This document shows positions 41,644 through 51,900 of a DNA stretch of 64,000 nucleotides, in pieces; the first letter of the stretch is position 1, and each line of letters starts with the position of its first letter. Source of the stretch: an uncultured Bacteroidota bacterium (lineage in GTDB: Bacteria > Bacteroidota > Bacteroidia > AKYH767-A > OLB10); the NCBI GenBank assembly GCA_900696575.1, contig CAADHD010000027.1, positions 124,001-188,000 on the forward strand, written 5' to 3'. The notes beneath the pieces were generated by a model. That model did not search any database. It saw only the letters and a list, made by a program, of their open reading frames with translations, and was not told the DNA's origin. The translations under genes were made by a program, and so were the position numbers.

Positions 41644-42771
41644 ATGAAATATACTGAGCGCTCGCCTGCCATACTCTTGCTTGCCGATGGAACAGTTTTC
41701 TATGGAAAATCTGCCGGAAAATACGGAACAGCTACCGGAGAGATTTGTTTTAACACCGGCATGACAGGTTACCAGGAAGTGTTTACCGATCCGTCTTATT
41801 TCGGGCAGATCATGATCACTACACATGTTCACATTGGTAATTATGGAGTGAAACACAGTGAATCGGAATCGGGTTCAATTAAAATAGCAGGTCTGGTTTG
41901 CCGCACCTTGAGTAATCACTTTTCAAGAAAGCAATCAGAAGTTTCTCTGCAGGATTGGTTGGTTGAGCAAAATACGGTTGTGATAACTGATGTTGATACA
42001 AGAGCCCTGGTACGTTACATTCGCGATAAGGGAGCTATGAATGCCCTTATATCTTCAGAAGATAAATCCATTGAAGAGTTGAAATCTATTCTTGCCTCAG
42101 TACCTTCCATGGCCGGGCTGGAATTATCATCGCGGGTAACGGCAGAGAAACCATACTACTATGGTATCCCTCAGGCAGCGGTAAGAATTGCCGTTCCTGA
42201 TGCCGGGGTTAAAGAAAATATCCTGCGCTGCTTATCCGACCGCGATTGTTATATAAAAGTTTTTCCCTGTAATACATCGTTTGAAGAAATGCAACTGTGG
42301 CAGCCTGACGGATATTTGGTTTCCAATGGTCCGGGTGACCCATCCGTTATGACTGGCATGGTAGAAACGCTTAAAAAAATTCTTGCCCGGAATATCCCTG
42401 TTTTCGGTATTTGCTTAGGTCATCAAATGCTTGCCGAAGCCTGCGGAGTTTCAACTTACAAAATGTTTAATGGCCACAGAGGAATTAATCATCCCGTAAA
42501 AAATCTGATTTCAGGCCACTGTGAAGTTACTTCTCAAAATCACGGATTCTCAGTATCAAAAGAAGAACTTGAAAAATCTGCCGACATTATTATCACCCAC
42601 CAAAACCTGAATGACCGGACCATTGAAGGCATCAGGATAAAAAACAAACATGCATTCTCAGTTCAGTACCATCCCGAATCAGCTCCCGGCCCCGATGATG
42701 CACGTTACCTGTTTGATGAGTTTGTTGAGATGGTGAAAAAAGTAAAAACCAAAACCGGTCAGCCGGTTTAA
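41644..42771 (+). CDS. carA: Carbamoyl-phosphate synthase small subunit
   Basis: AILLLADGTVFYGKSAGKYGTATGEICFNTGMTGYQEVFTDPSYFGQI...NGPGDPSVMTGM...VFGICLGHQMLA. Confidence 0.97.
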   Translation: MKYTERSPAILLLADGTVFYGKSAGKYGTATGEICFNTGMTGYQEVFTDPSYFGQIMITTHVHIGNYGVKHSESESGSIKIAGLVCRTLSNHFSRKQSEVSLQDWLVEQNTVVITDVDTRALVRYIRDKGAMNALISSEDKSIEELKSILASVPSMAGLELSSRVTAEKPYYYGIPQAAVRIAVPDAGVKENILRCLSDRDCYIKVFPCNTSFEEMQLWQPDGYLVSNGPGDPSVMTGMVETLKKILARNIPVFGICLGHQMLAEACGVSTYKMFNGHRGINHPVKNLISGHCEVTSQNHGFSVSKEELEKSADIIITHQNLNDRTIEGIRIKNKHAFSVQYHPESAPGPDDARYLFDEFVEMVKKVKTKTGQPV

Positions 42772-42932
42772 TTCTGTCAGATAAGAGATTTATCATCTCT
42801 GTCCTGCAAGAGTGTCTCAACTCATATATCCCGCAAGGGTGTCCCCGCCCGAATATCAAGGTTAATTACAAAATAAATATCTGATAATTGGCCATGACAC
42901 CAAATCATGGACAGTGTTCCGCAAAACTTTTC

Positions 42933-42940
42933 TACTTTTG
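42933..42940 (+). promoter_or_regulatory. Promoter -7 element (TACTTTTG) upstream of the nitrilase-family gene
   Basis: TACTTTTG 8 nt before the ATG at 42948; no clear -33 TTG. Confidence 0.35.
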
Positions 42941-42947
42941 TTAGGCT

Positions 42948-43736
42948 ATGAATGATTTGAATGTAACGCTGGTTCAATCAAAACTGTACTGGGAAGACCG
43001 TGAGAAAAACTTAAAACATTTTACTGCCTTGCTCAAAAAGTTGAAACGCGGAAGTTCGGATATTATAATTCTTCCTGAAATGTTTGCCACCGGTTTCAGC
43101 ATGAATTCAAAAATGCTGGCTGAAAAAATGGATGGAGAAAGTATAGCATGGATGCGCAAATTGGCATCAGAAAAAAATGCAGTGGTAACCGGCAGCCTTA
43201 TAATAAAAGAAGGGGATGACTGTTTCAACCGTTTAATCTGGATGGCTCCTGAAGGTTCACTGCGGTACTATGATAAGCGCCATTTATTTCGCATGGCAAA
43301 AGAAGATCAGCATTATGCAGCAGGCCGGCAAAAACTGATTTTGGAATACAAAGGCTGGCGAATATGCCCAATGATTTGCTATGATTTACGTTTTCCGGTT
43401 TGGTGCAGAAATACTTCTTCGCAGAAATATGACCTGATACTTTTTGTGGCCAACTGGCCTGTAAAACGCATTTCGGCATGGAGGCAGTTGCTTATTTCAA
43501 GAGCCATCGAAAACCAATGTTATGTTGCCGGAGTGAACCGTATCGGTAAAGATGGAAACGGAATCAGCTACAATGGCCATTCGGCATTGATTAACCCTAC
43601 AGGAAAAAAAATAAGCCGTATGCGTGCCGGAGTTCAATCTATGGAAACGATAAAACTCTCAGCCCACGAACTGGAGAAAACTCGAAGGGCATTGCCGTTT
43701 CTGAATGATGCCGATGAATTTGATCTTACAATTTGA
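42948..43736 (+). CDS. Nitrilase-family amidohydrolase (YafV / omega-amidase-like)
   Basis: ILPEMFATGFSMN (Glu), YDKRHLFRMAKE (Lys), MICYDLRFPVWCRN (Cys) catalytic motifs. Confidence 0.9.
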   Translation: MNDLNVTLVQSKLYWEDREKNLKHFTALLKKLKRGSSDIIILPEMFATGFSMNSKMLAEKMDGESIAWMRKLASEKNAVVTGSLIIKEGDDCFNRLIWMAPEGSLRYYDKRHLFRMAKEDQHYAAGRQKLILEYKGWRICPMICYDLRFPVWCRNTSSQKYDLILFVANWPVKRISAWRQLLISRAIENQCYVAGVNRIGKDGNGISYNGHSALINPTGKKISRMRAGVQSMETIKLSAHELEKTRRALPFLNDADEFDLTI

Positions 43737-44149
43737 ATGATATGCAGACCAATCCGAAAAACCTGTTGAAAGAATCTGTTTACAAAGCATTGCCAAGCCG
43801 CGGTAAAGGCGGACAGCATGTAAACAAAACGGCCACCAAGATTGAATTGAGTTTTGATGTGCTCGGTTCATCGTTTTTAAATGCAGAAGAAAAAGACATC
43901 ATCTTCAAAAAGCTTGGAAGCAAAATTTCTGCAGAAGGAATTCTCAGAATTGTTTCTTCCGAACAGCGATCACAATTTGCCAACAAAAAGAAAGCACAGG
44001 AACGTCTTCTGGCCATTATTGAAAAAGCACTCAAACCCAGACGGAAAAGAAAAGCAGCCACTCCTTCCAAAGAATCGAAAGAGAAAAGATTGAAAGGGAA
44101 GAAGATTATCGGAGAAAAAAAACAAAGCAGAAAAAAACCTCAACTCTGA
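43733..44149 (+). CDS. arfB: Ribosome-rescue peptidyl-tRNA hydrolase ArfB
   Basis: SRGKGGQHVNKTATKIELSFDV (GGQ motif) and basic C-terminal tail. Confidence 0.92.
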   Translation: MNDMQTNPKNLLKESVYKALPSRGKGGQHVNKTATKIELSFDVLGSSFLNAEEKDIIFKKLGSKISAEGILRIVSSEQRSQFANKKKAQERLLAIIEKALKPRRKRKAATPSKESKEKRLKGKKIIGEKKQSRKKPQL

Positions 44150-44156
44150 ACCCTGC

Positions 44157-44885
44157 ATGGTAAACGCAGAACGGTTTTCGTCTATCCTGTTTCTCGATAT
44201 TGAAACAGTTCCTCAGAAACAGGCTTTTGATGAATTAACAGACGCTGAGAAGGAATTGTGGGTGCGTAAAGCCGAGTTTCTCCGCAAAGGCGAACTCGAT
44301 ACTCCGGCTACCATTTACAACCGTGCCGGCATTTATGCCGAATTCGGAAAAATCATTTGCATCTCTACCGGCATTATTGCTGAAAAGGACGGACAGCGGA
44401 ACCTTCGCCTCAAATCATTTTACGGCCATGATGAAAAACAATTGCTCGAAGAATTTGCTTCCCTTCTGAACAAACATTTCTCCAAACCGCATCATCAGCT
44501 TTGTGCTCATAATGGAAAAGAGTTTGATTTTCCGTTTATTGCCAGAAGAATGCTGATACATGGAATTAAACTTCCTGTAATTCTGAATACCTCCGGCAAA
44601 AAACCATGGGAAGTGCAGCATCTTGATACCATGGAATTGTGGCGCTTTGGCGATTACAAAAATTTTACACCGCTCAATTTATTGGCTCATGTGCTTGGCA
44701 TTCCCAGCCCGAAAGAAGATATTGACGGCAGCATGGTATGGTTTGTTTACTGGAAAGAAAACAACCTGGAGCGCATTGTAAGTTACTGTCGCAGGGACGT
44801 GGTTACTGTCGCACGCATTTACCTGCGTATGCAGGGTGAGTCCACAATACCGGATGAATCTGTGTTATATGCCGAAGAGTTGTAA
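44157..44885 (+). CDS. 3'-5' exonuclease, DnaQ/PolB-like
   Basis: ILFLDIETVPQKQAF (DxE), HNGKEFDFPFIARRMLIHG, YCRRDVVTVARIYLR. Confidence 0.85.
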   Translation: MVNAERFSSILFLDIETVPQKQAFDELTDAEKELWVRKAEFLRKGELDTPATIYNRAGIYAEFGKIICISTGIIAEKDGQRNLRLKSFYGHDEKQLLEEFASLLNKHFSKPHHQLCAHNGKEFDFPFIARRMLIHGIKLPVILNTSGKKPWEVQHLDTMELWRFGDYKNFTPLNLLAHVLGIPSPKEDIDGSMVWFVYWKENNLERIVSYCRRDVVTVARIYLRMQGESTIPDESVLYAEEL

Positions 44886-44904
44886 ACCTTTTACTTTTGA
44901 TGCC

Positions 44905-47508
44905 ATGCGTATCCTCCTCCTGATTTTGTTTTTATGTTTAACTTTTGGTTTTGCCAACGCACAGCTTAACGATAATTTTTCTGATGGTGATTTTACCAAC
45001 AATCCTGCATGGAGCGGTGATGGAGGAGATTTTACCGTCAATACTTCCTTACAATTACAACTGAATGCCTCCGTTGCAGGCACTTCATACCTCAGCACCT
45101 CAGGAAATACGCCAACATTAGATAACACGGAATGGCAGTTTTACATACGCCTGAATTTTGCTCCTTCAAACAACAACTATGCAAGGGTTTACCTTGTCTC
45201 TGATCAGACGAATCTTAAAAATGCTTTGAATGGTTATTACCTTCAGTTTGGGGAGTCCGGTTCAAACGATGCCATTGAACTTTTCAAACAGACAGGCACA
45301 ACTTCTGTTTCTGTTGCACGGGGAACGAATGGCTTCATTGCTTCGGCTTTCATCATCACGGTTAAAGTGACGCGCGATAACACCGGACTTTGGAGCATTT
45401 ATTCCGATGCAGCAGCAGGCAATAATTTCACACTGCAGGCTACAGGAACGGATAACAGTTACATTTCCAGTTCCTGGTTCGGAATGGTATGTACCTACAC
45501 ATCCTCAAACATTTCCGGTTTTTATTTTGATGATTTTACATGGCCTTTCGCAGCCGATGTTACCCCTCCTTCGCTTTCTTCGGTTTCAGTAATCAATTCA
45601 ACGCAACTTGATGTGGTATTTGATGAAGCTGTTGAAATTTCTTCGGCACAAAATGTTTTGAATTACTCCGTCAATAATTCAATCGGCAATCCCTCTTCGG
45701 CCGTTCGCGATGCAGCAGATCTTTCTTTGGTGCATCTCACTTTCGCCAATGCTTTCCAGAACGGAATAACCAATACGCTTACCGTTACAGGAATAACTGA
45801 TCTGAACGGGAATACTTTGTTCACACCTTCTTCCTTGCCGTTCACCTACTTTATTCCTGTACAGCCGCAGAGGTATGATGTTGTAATCAATGAAATCATG
45901 GCTGATCCTAACCCTGTTGTTCAACTTCCCGATTTTGAATACCTTGAAATTTTTAACCGCTCCGGCAAAACACTCAATTTAAACAACTGGTCTATCGCTG
46001 CAGGCTCTACTACCAAGGTTTTTGGAAATACGGTAATGACTCCCGGAAGTTATCTCATCATTTGTACTGCAAGCGCAGTTCCATCGCTTTCGGTTTTTGG
46101 CACAACATCTCCCATTTTTACTTCTGCAACTACATTGACTAATTCAGGTACACTTTTGTTATTGAAAGATAACAACGGAGCAGTGATAGATTCGGTTGAG
46201 TACAGCGATACATGGTACCGCGATTCGCAGAAGAAAGACGGAGGCTGGAGTATTGAGCGAATCAATCCCGATTTTACCTGTTACAACGAACTGAACTGGA
46301 TTGCCGCTGTTGACCCGCGTGGCGGAACACCGGGAACAATAAACAGTGTAAATGGAAATTTTGCCGACACAGAACCTCCACGTTTGCTACGCGCTTACCT
46401 TAATGCTCTTAATAAAGTGGTGGCTGTATTCAGTGAGCCACTGGATGTTTCGTTGTTGCTGAATGTAAACAATTATTCGGTGAGCAGTATTGGTAATCCT
46501 TCGTCTGTTCAATTACTTAATGCCCTCGAAATTGAACTCACGCTGCCGGCCAACATTGTTTCAGGTATGGTTTACACACTTACCGTTAACAGTGCTATTA
46601 CCGATTGCCCCGGCAATGTGATTACGAAAAACACTGCCCTGTTTGCCGATGCTTTGACTCCTGATATTTCTGACATCTTGATTAACGAAGTGCTGTATCG
46701 CCCAACGGATACAGGCGCTGAGTTTGTGGAAATTTACAACCGCTCACAGAAAGTGATTGACCTCTCAAAAATTAAAATATCCAAAGTGAATGCTGATAAT
46801 ACATTGCAAACCCAGTATGCACTTGCTGCACAGGCATGGCTGATGTTTCCGGGCGAGTATTATGTCATTTCTAAAGACCCACAGGCAGTAAAAAATTCTT
46901 ATTCCACCCCGAGTACGGATAATTTCATTTCCATGAACAGTATGCCTTCATTAACAGATGGAGGCGATGAATTAACATTAATCAATGCAGGCGGTACACG
47001 TATTGATCAGTTCAGGTATTCTCCTCAATGGCAGTTTGCTTTACTGAATGATGACAAAGGCATTTCGTTAGAGCGCATCAGTTTTAACCGGCCTACACAG
47101 GACAGTACTAACTGGCATTCGGCTGCCGAAGCCGTTGGTTTTGCAACGCCTGCTTATAAAAACTCTCAGTATGCCGAACCGGAAAATGACGGCAGCGAAG
47201 TAGCGGTAACGCCTGAAATTTTTTCGCCTGATAATGACGGTTTCAATGATGTGGTTTTTATCAATTACAGTTTTGATAAACCCGGTTACATTGCCAACCT
47301 TAAAATTTTTGATTCGCGGGGAAGAGAAATTATTCATCTTGTAAAAAATCAATTGCTCGGAACGGAAGGCTCATTCTCCTGGGATGGCATAACGACTGAC
47401 CGGCAGAAAGCCAATATCGGAATTTACATTGCCTGGCTTGAAGTGTTTCACGAATCAGGCACAGTGAAAAAATTTAAGAAAACACTGGTGCTGGGAAGTA
47501 AGTTGTGA
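44905..47508 (+). CDS. Lamin-tail-domain secreted protein with gliding/T9SS (CHU_C-like) C-terminus
   Basis: Signal MRILLLILFLCLTFGFANAQ; two INE(I/V)...FEYLEIFNRSGKTLNLNNW / AEFVEIYNRSQKVIDLS blocks; C-term EIFSPDNDGFNDVVFINYSFDKPGYIANLKIFDSRGREI. Confidence 0.88.
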   Translation: MRILLLILFLCLTFGFANAQLNDNFSDGDFTNNPAWSGDGGDFTVNTSLQLQLNASVAGTSYLSTSGNTPTLDNTEWQFYIRLNFAPSNNNYARVYLVSDQTNLKNALNGYYLQFGESGSNDAIELFKQTGTTSVSVARGTNGFIASAFIITVKVTRDNTGLWSIYSDAAAGNNFTLQATGTDNSYISSSWFGMVCTYTSSNISGFYFDDFTWPFAADVTPPSLSSVSVINSTQLDVVFDEAVEISSAQNVLNYSVNNSIGNPSSAVRDAADLSLVHLTFANAFQNGITNTLTVTGITDLNGNTLFTPSSLPFTYFIPVQPQRYDVVINEIMADPNPVVQLPDFEYLEIFNRSGKTLNLNNWSIAAGSTTKVFGNTVMTPGSYLIICTASAVPSLSVFGTTSPIFTSATTLTNSGTLLLLKDNNGAVIDSVEYSDTWYRDSQKKDGGWSIERINPDFTCYNELNWIAAVDPRGGTPGTINSVNGNFADTEPPRLLRAYLNALNKVVAVFSEPLDVSLLLNVNNYSVSSIGNPSSVQLLNALEIELTLPANIVSGMVYTLTVNSAITDCPGNVITKNTALFADALTPDISDILINEVLYRPTDTGAEFVEIYNRSQKVIDLSKIKISKVNADNTLQTQYALAAQAWLMFPGEYYVISKDPQAVKNSYSTPSTDNFISMNSMPSLTDGGDELTLINAGGTRIDQFRYSPQWQFALLNDDKGISLERISFNRPTQDSTNWHSAAEAVGFATPAYKNSQYAEPENDGSEVAVTPEIFSPDNDGFNDVVFINYSFDKPGYIANLKIFDSRGREIIHLVKNQLLGTEGSFSWDGITTDRQKANIGIYIAWLEVFHESGTVKKFKKTLVLGSKL

Positions 47509-47587
47509 ATTAGATCATAGCGGTGTTGAATCCGGAGGCTTTTACTGTTTCTTCAGATAAGGTTACAGGTTGAAAATGAACTGGTGT

Positions 47588-47692
47588 TGTCATACCGAGT
47601 AATGAGGCATTTCCCGGTTAGGTTTTGAATGTTTGGTAAGGAAATGTTTGACAGATACAGATTGGGGGGAAGCCTCGACATTCGGCATGACA
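47588..47692. repeat. MITE/REP-like inverted-repeat element
   Basis: Left end TGTCATACCGAGTAATGAGGCA; right end is the imperfect inverse complement AGCCTCGACATTCGGCATGACA; 105 bp, intergenic. Confidence 0.6.
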
Positions 47693-47911
47693 GCCTAAGT
47701 AGAGCAGACGCTTTTCCAAAATCTTTCCTATAAGAATACAAGGTGTAATAAAAGTCAACCTATTTCAGGCATCAACAAATCGTGTATCGTGAATTCTTCA
47801 ATGTGAATCCTACTCCTCACCTTAAAAAATTATGCTTCTTTTAACGCTTTAAGACCCTCAAAACCTGCCTGAGAGCAGGGAAAAACTACCTTTGTCGGCC
47901 TTACAGTTTTA

Positions 47912-48667
47912 ATGCCAGCAACCCTAAAGGATAAGATAGACCATAGCGCACTGCCTGAACATATTGCCATTATTATGGATGGCAACGGGCGGTGGGCTAA
48001 GCAGCATGGCAAAATCAGGACGTTTGGTCATCAACATGGCGTAGAAGCGGTGCGCGATACGGCTGAAGCCTGTGCCGAGCTGGGCATTAAGTACCTTACG
48101 CTGTATGCTTTCAGTACCGAAAACTGGGTAAGACCCAAGTATGAAGTAAATGCACTGATGACACTGCTGGTTAGTACCATTTCGGCTGAAACGAAAACAC
48201 TATTGAAGAATAAAATCCGTTTGCTCACTATTGGAGATATTTCAAAACTGCCTGCCGATTGCCGCAAGTCTTTGAATGAGTGCATGGAGAAAACAAAAAA
48301 CTTAGACCGGATGAATCTTGTGCTGGCGCTCAATTACAGTTCGAAGTGGGAAATTGCAGAAGCAGCGCGCACGATAGCCGGAAAAGTTGAAGCAGGAGAA
48401 TTGAAGAGTAAGGATGTGGATGAAAAACTTTTTGCTTCGTTTCTCTCTACTGCCGGTATGCCCGACCCCGAGTTGCTGATACGCACCAGTGGCGAATACC
48501 GCATCAGCAATTTTTTGCTATGGCAGATTGCTTATGCCGAGCTGCATTTTACTCCTGTGCTCTGGCCCGACTTCCGCAGGAACGATGTTTATCAGGCTAT
48601 TATTGATTTTCAGAAAAGAGAAAGACGATTCGGTGGTATTAAACCCGTAACAAAACAACATGCGTAA
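47912..48667 (+). CDS. uppS: Isoprenyl transferase (undecaprenyl diphosphate synthase)
   Basis: LPEHIAIIMDGNGRWAKQHGK...GHQHGVEAVRDTAEACAELGIKYLTLYAFSTENW...PELLIRTSGEYRISNFLLWQIAYAEL. Confidence 0.95.
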   Translation: MPATLKDKIDHSALPEHIAIIMDGNGRWAKQHGKIRTFGHQHGVEAVRDTAEACAELGIKYLTLYAFSTENWVRPKYEVNALMTLLVSTISAETKTLLKNKIRLLTIGDISKLPADCRKSLNECMEKTKNLDRMNLVLALNYSSKWEIAEAARTIAGKVEAGELKSKDVDEKLFASFLSTAGMPDPELLIRTSGEYRISNFLLWQIAYAELHFTPVLWPDFRRNDVYQAIIDFQKRERRFGGIKPVTKQHA

Positions 48668-51125
48668 CCTGTTTTTATTATTGATTATTTTAATTCTGTT
48701 TTCGCTTGATGCCCGTGCACAGGTAACCATTGGCGAAGATTCATTGGAATTGGATTATGCCAGTCCGAAAGAATATACCATTGGCGGTTTAACCGTTAGC
48801 GGCATTAAATATCTTGATGAAAATGTTTTGAAAGCATTATCAGGACTCTCGGCAGGAGATAAAATTCGCATTCCGGGCGATGCCCTTTCCGAAGCCATTG
48901 AAAAACTCTGGAAACAGGGTATTCTTTCCGACATCAGAATTGAATATACCAGAATTGAAGGCAACACCATCTTTTTGAACCTTGCCCTGCAGGAAAAACC
49001 AAGACTAAGCAGGTTCTCTTTTACGGGGGTGAAAAAAGGGGATGCTGATAAGCTGAGAGAAAAAATAAGATTAACTGCCGGACGTATTTTAACTGAAAGT
49101 GTAATTCTGAGTACCCAAAACGAAGTGAAAGGGCATTTTGTAGAAAAAGGATTTCTGGATACAGAGGTAAAAATTGAACTGGCGGATGATTCGATAGCTA
49201 AAAATTCTCAGGTGATGTTTATACACATTGAGAAAAACAAGAAAGTGAAGATTAAACAAATCAGCATTACAGGCAATACTGCCATGAGTGACGGCAAATT
49301 GCGCAGGGCAATGAAAGACACAAAACAGAAAAAATGGTGGAAAATCTTTACCAACTCAAAATTCAATGAAGAAAAATTTGAAGCCGATAAACGCAGAATT
49401 GAAGCCAAACTGAATGAAAGAGGTTATCGCGATGCGCGTATAGTTTCCGATTCGGTTTACCGCCTCTCCGGCAGCCGCCATCTGGGTATTGACATTTACC
49501 TGAACGAAGGCAGCCGCTACTATTTCCGAAACATCAATTGGGTAGGAAATACCAAATACACTTCGGCTCAGCTTAGCCAACAGTTAGGCATTAAGAAAGG
49601 CGATGTTTACAGCAGCAAGCAGCTTGATGAAGGATTGTTTGCCAGCCAGGCCGGGCGTGATATTACTTCTCTTTACATGGATGACGGCTATCTCTTTTTT
49701 CAGGTAAATCCGGTCGAGGTAAAAGTTGAAGGCGATTCCATTGACATTGAAATGCGCATTTACGAAGGCAAGCAGGCTACCATTAACAAAATAACCGTAA
49801 CCGGAAATACCAAAACAAATGACAAGGTAGTGATGCGTGAAATACGCACCAAGCCCGGACAGTTGTTTAACCGCAGCGACATTATCCGTACACAAAGAGA
49901 ACTCGCACAGTTAGGTTATTTTGATCCTGAAAAACTGAATGTGATTCCTACTCCTAACCCCACCGAAGGAACGGTGGATATTGAATATGTAGTAGAAGAA
50001 AAACCATCAGACCAGGTTGAACTTTCAGGCGGATGGGGGGCAGGTCAGGTAGTGGGAACACTCGGTGTATCGTTCAATAATTTTTCAGCACGAAACATGT
50101 TCCGTAAAGGATACTGGAGCCCCTTGCCGGCCGGTGACGGGCAAAAACTCAGCCTGCGGTTTGTTACCAACGGAAAAGCTTATCAATCATACAATGTTTC
50201 TTTTACAGAACCCTGGCTTGGCGGCAAGAAACCAAACTCGTTAAGTGTGGCATACTTCCACTCCGTCCGTAATTTTTCAGAAACGCAGAGTTATACCACC
50301 GATGGAGTTTCTGTGGGAATGGGTAAACGCCTTAAATGGCCCGATGATTTTTTCAGTGTTTATTATGAAACCAATTACAATTACTACGTGATAGAAAATT
50401 ACAGCGGATTTATTTTTAATAATGGATTCGCCAATAGTTTCAGTTTAAGCGCCTCGCTATCGCGCAATTCGGTAGATCAGCCCATCTATCCCCGAAGAGG
50501 AGCTAATGTTTCGGCAACGCTGCAGTTTACCCCGCCTTATTCGCTGCTCAACAATAAAGATTATTCTACTTCCACTCCGCAGGAGAAATATAAGTTTATT
50601 GAGTATCATAAATGGAAATTCAATGCAAGCTGGTTTACAACGCTTGTCGGCAGCAAATTAGTACTTGCTTCAAGGGCGCAGTTTGGGTTTCTCGGGTACT
50701 ATTCAAAAGACATTGGCCAATCGCCTTTTGAAAGATTCTATCTGGGAGGGGATGGCCTGTCAGGAAATTTTACACTTTACGGCAACGATGTAATCGGCAT
50801 GAGAGGATATGATGCCTCTTCTTTCGGCACGATTGCTTATGATAAATTCACCATGGAACTGCGCTACCCTATTTCTCTTAATCCGAATGCAACGCTGTAT
50901 GGAATGGGATTTCTGGAAGCCGGAAACTCGTGGGAAAGGTTCCGCGATTTCAATCCGTTTAACCTGAGGCGAAGTGCAGGTTTTGGCGTACGTATTTTCT
51001 TACCTATGTTCGGCCTGTTAGGCCTTGACTGGGGCTGGCCGTTTGACCCACCATTAGGTTTCAGCCGCGAGTTTCTGTTTGAGAAAAGCCCGAAGTTTCA
51101 GTTTACGCTTGGCCAGTTCTTTTAA
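48660..51125 (+). CDS. bamA: Outer membrane protein assembly factor BamA
   Basis: 821 aa; repeated POTRA domains; ELSGGWGAGQVVGTLGVSFNNFSARN; C-terminal barrel ending FQFTLGQFF. Confidence 0.93.
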   Translation: MRNLFLLLIILILFSLDARAQVTIGEDSLELDYASPKEYTIGGLTVSGIKYLDENVLKALSGLSAGDKIRIPGDALSEAIEKLWKQGILSDIRIEYTRIEGNTIFLNLALQEKPRLSRFSFTGVKKGDADKLREKIRLTAGRILTESVILSTQNEVKGHFVEKGFLDTEVKIELADDSIAKNSQVMFIHIEKNKKVKIKQISITGNTAMSDGKLRRAMKDTKQKKWWKIFTNSKFNEEKFEADKRRIEAKLNERGYRDARIVSDSVYRLSGSRHLGIDIYLNEGSRYYFRNINWVGNTKYTSAQLSQQLGIKKGDVYSSKQLDEGLFASQAGRDITSLYMDDGYLFFQVNPVEVKVEGDSIDIEMRIYEGKQATINKITVTGNTKTNDKVVMREIRTKPGQLFNRSDIIRTQRELAQLGYFDPEKLNVIPTPNPTEGTVDIEYVVEEKPSDQVELSGGWGAGQVVGTLGVSFNNFSARNMFRKGYWSPLPAGDGQKLSLRFVTNGKAYQSYNVSFTEPWLGGKKPNSLSVAYFHSVRNFSETQSYTTDGVSVGMGKRLKWPDDFFSVYYETNYNYYVIENYSGFIFNNGFANSFSLSASLSRNSVDQPIYPRRGANVSATLQFTPPYSLLNNKDYSTSTPQEKYKFIEYHKWKFNASWFTTLVGSKLVLASRAQFGFLGYYSKDIGQSPFERFYLGGDGLSGNFTLYGNDVIGMRGYDASSFGTIAYDKFTMELRYPISLNPNATLYGMGFLEAGNSWERFRDFNPFNLRRSAGFGVRIFLPMFGLLGLDWGWPFDPPLGFSREFLFEKSPKFQFTLGQFF

Positions 51126-51236
51126 CCTGTTGTTCATCTGTTTTCATAGTAACGGCATGATAATTCCCTCACTTTTGCGTTGAACATAAATCCTAAAACA
51201 TCAAACATTACATTTGCACTCCTTAAAATTTTTATC

Positions 51237-51860
51237 ATGAAAAAAACTGTTGTAACACTTCTGTTTGCCTTAGCCGTTTTCACTCATGTTGATGCACAGA
51301 AATTCTGCTATGTAAACACCGAGTATATTCTTGAAAACATACCGGAATACAAATCGGCTATGCAGCAGCTTGACCAGATTTCCATTCAATGGCAGAAAGA
51401 AATTGAAGCCAAGTACGCCCATATTGATAAGCTGTATAAGGACTATCAGGCAGAACAGATTCTTCTCACTGAAGAAATGCGCAAAAAACGCGAGCAGGAA
51501 ATAGTGAACCGCGAAAAAGAAGCAAAAGATTTGCAGAAACAGCGCTTTGGTTATGAAGGCGACCTATTCAAGAAAAAACAGGAACTGGTTAAGCCCATTC
51601 AGGATAAAATTTATAATGCCATTAAAAAGATGGCCACCGACCAGAGTTATGCCGTTATCTTTGATAAATCGAGCGACCTGATTATGCTTTATTCCAGCGC
51701 CAAATACGATAAGAGCGATGAAATTCTTTTACAGCTTGGTTATAAAGCCGGCACTAAAGGCGAAACCAAATCTGGCAGTGGCGATTCAAAAACCGGTGAT
51801 ACCAAACAGGAAACTCCTCGCCAGCCTGTGGAATCAAAGCCGGGAATGGACAGAAAATAA
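51237..51860 (+). CDS. OmpH/Skp family periplasmic chaperone
   Basis: MKKTVVTLLFALAVFTHVDAQKFCYVNTEYILENIPEYKSAMQQLDQIS...; coiled coil; hydrophilic C-tail. Confidence 0.9.
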   Translation: MKKTVVTLLFALAVFTHVDAQKFCYVNTEYILENIPEYKSAMQQLDQISIQWQKEIEAKYAHIDKLYKDYQAEQILLTEEMRKKREQEIVNREKEAKDLQKQRFGYEGDLFKKKQELVKPIQDKIYNAIKKMATDQSYAVIFDKSSDLIMLYSSAKYDKSDEILLQLGYKAGTKGETKSGSGDSKTGDTKQETPRQPVESKPGMDRK

Positions 51861-51900
51861 AACCATCAACATAACTTAAACTCCGTTCACATTTTACATT

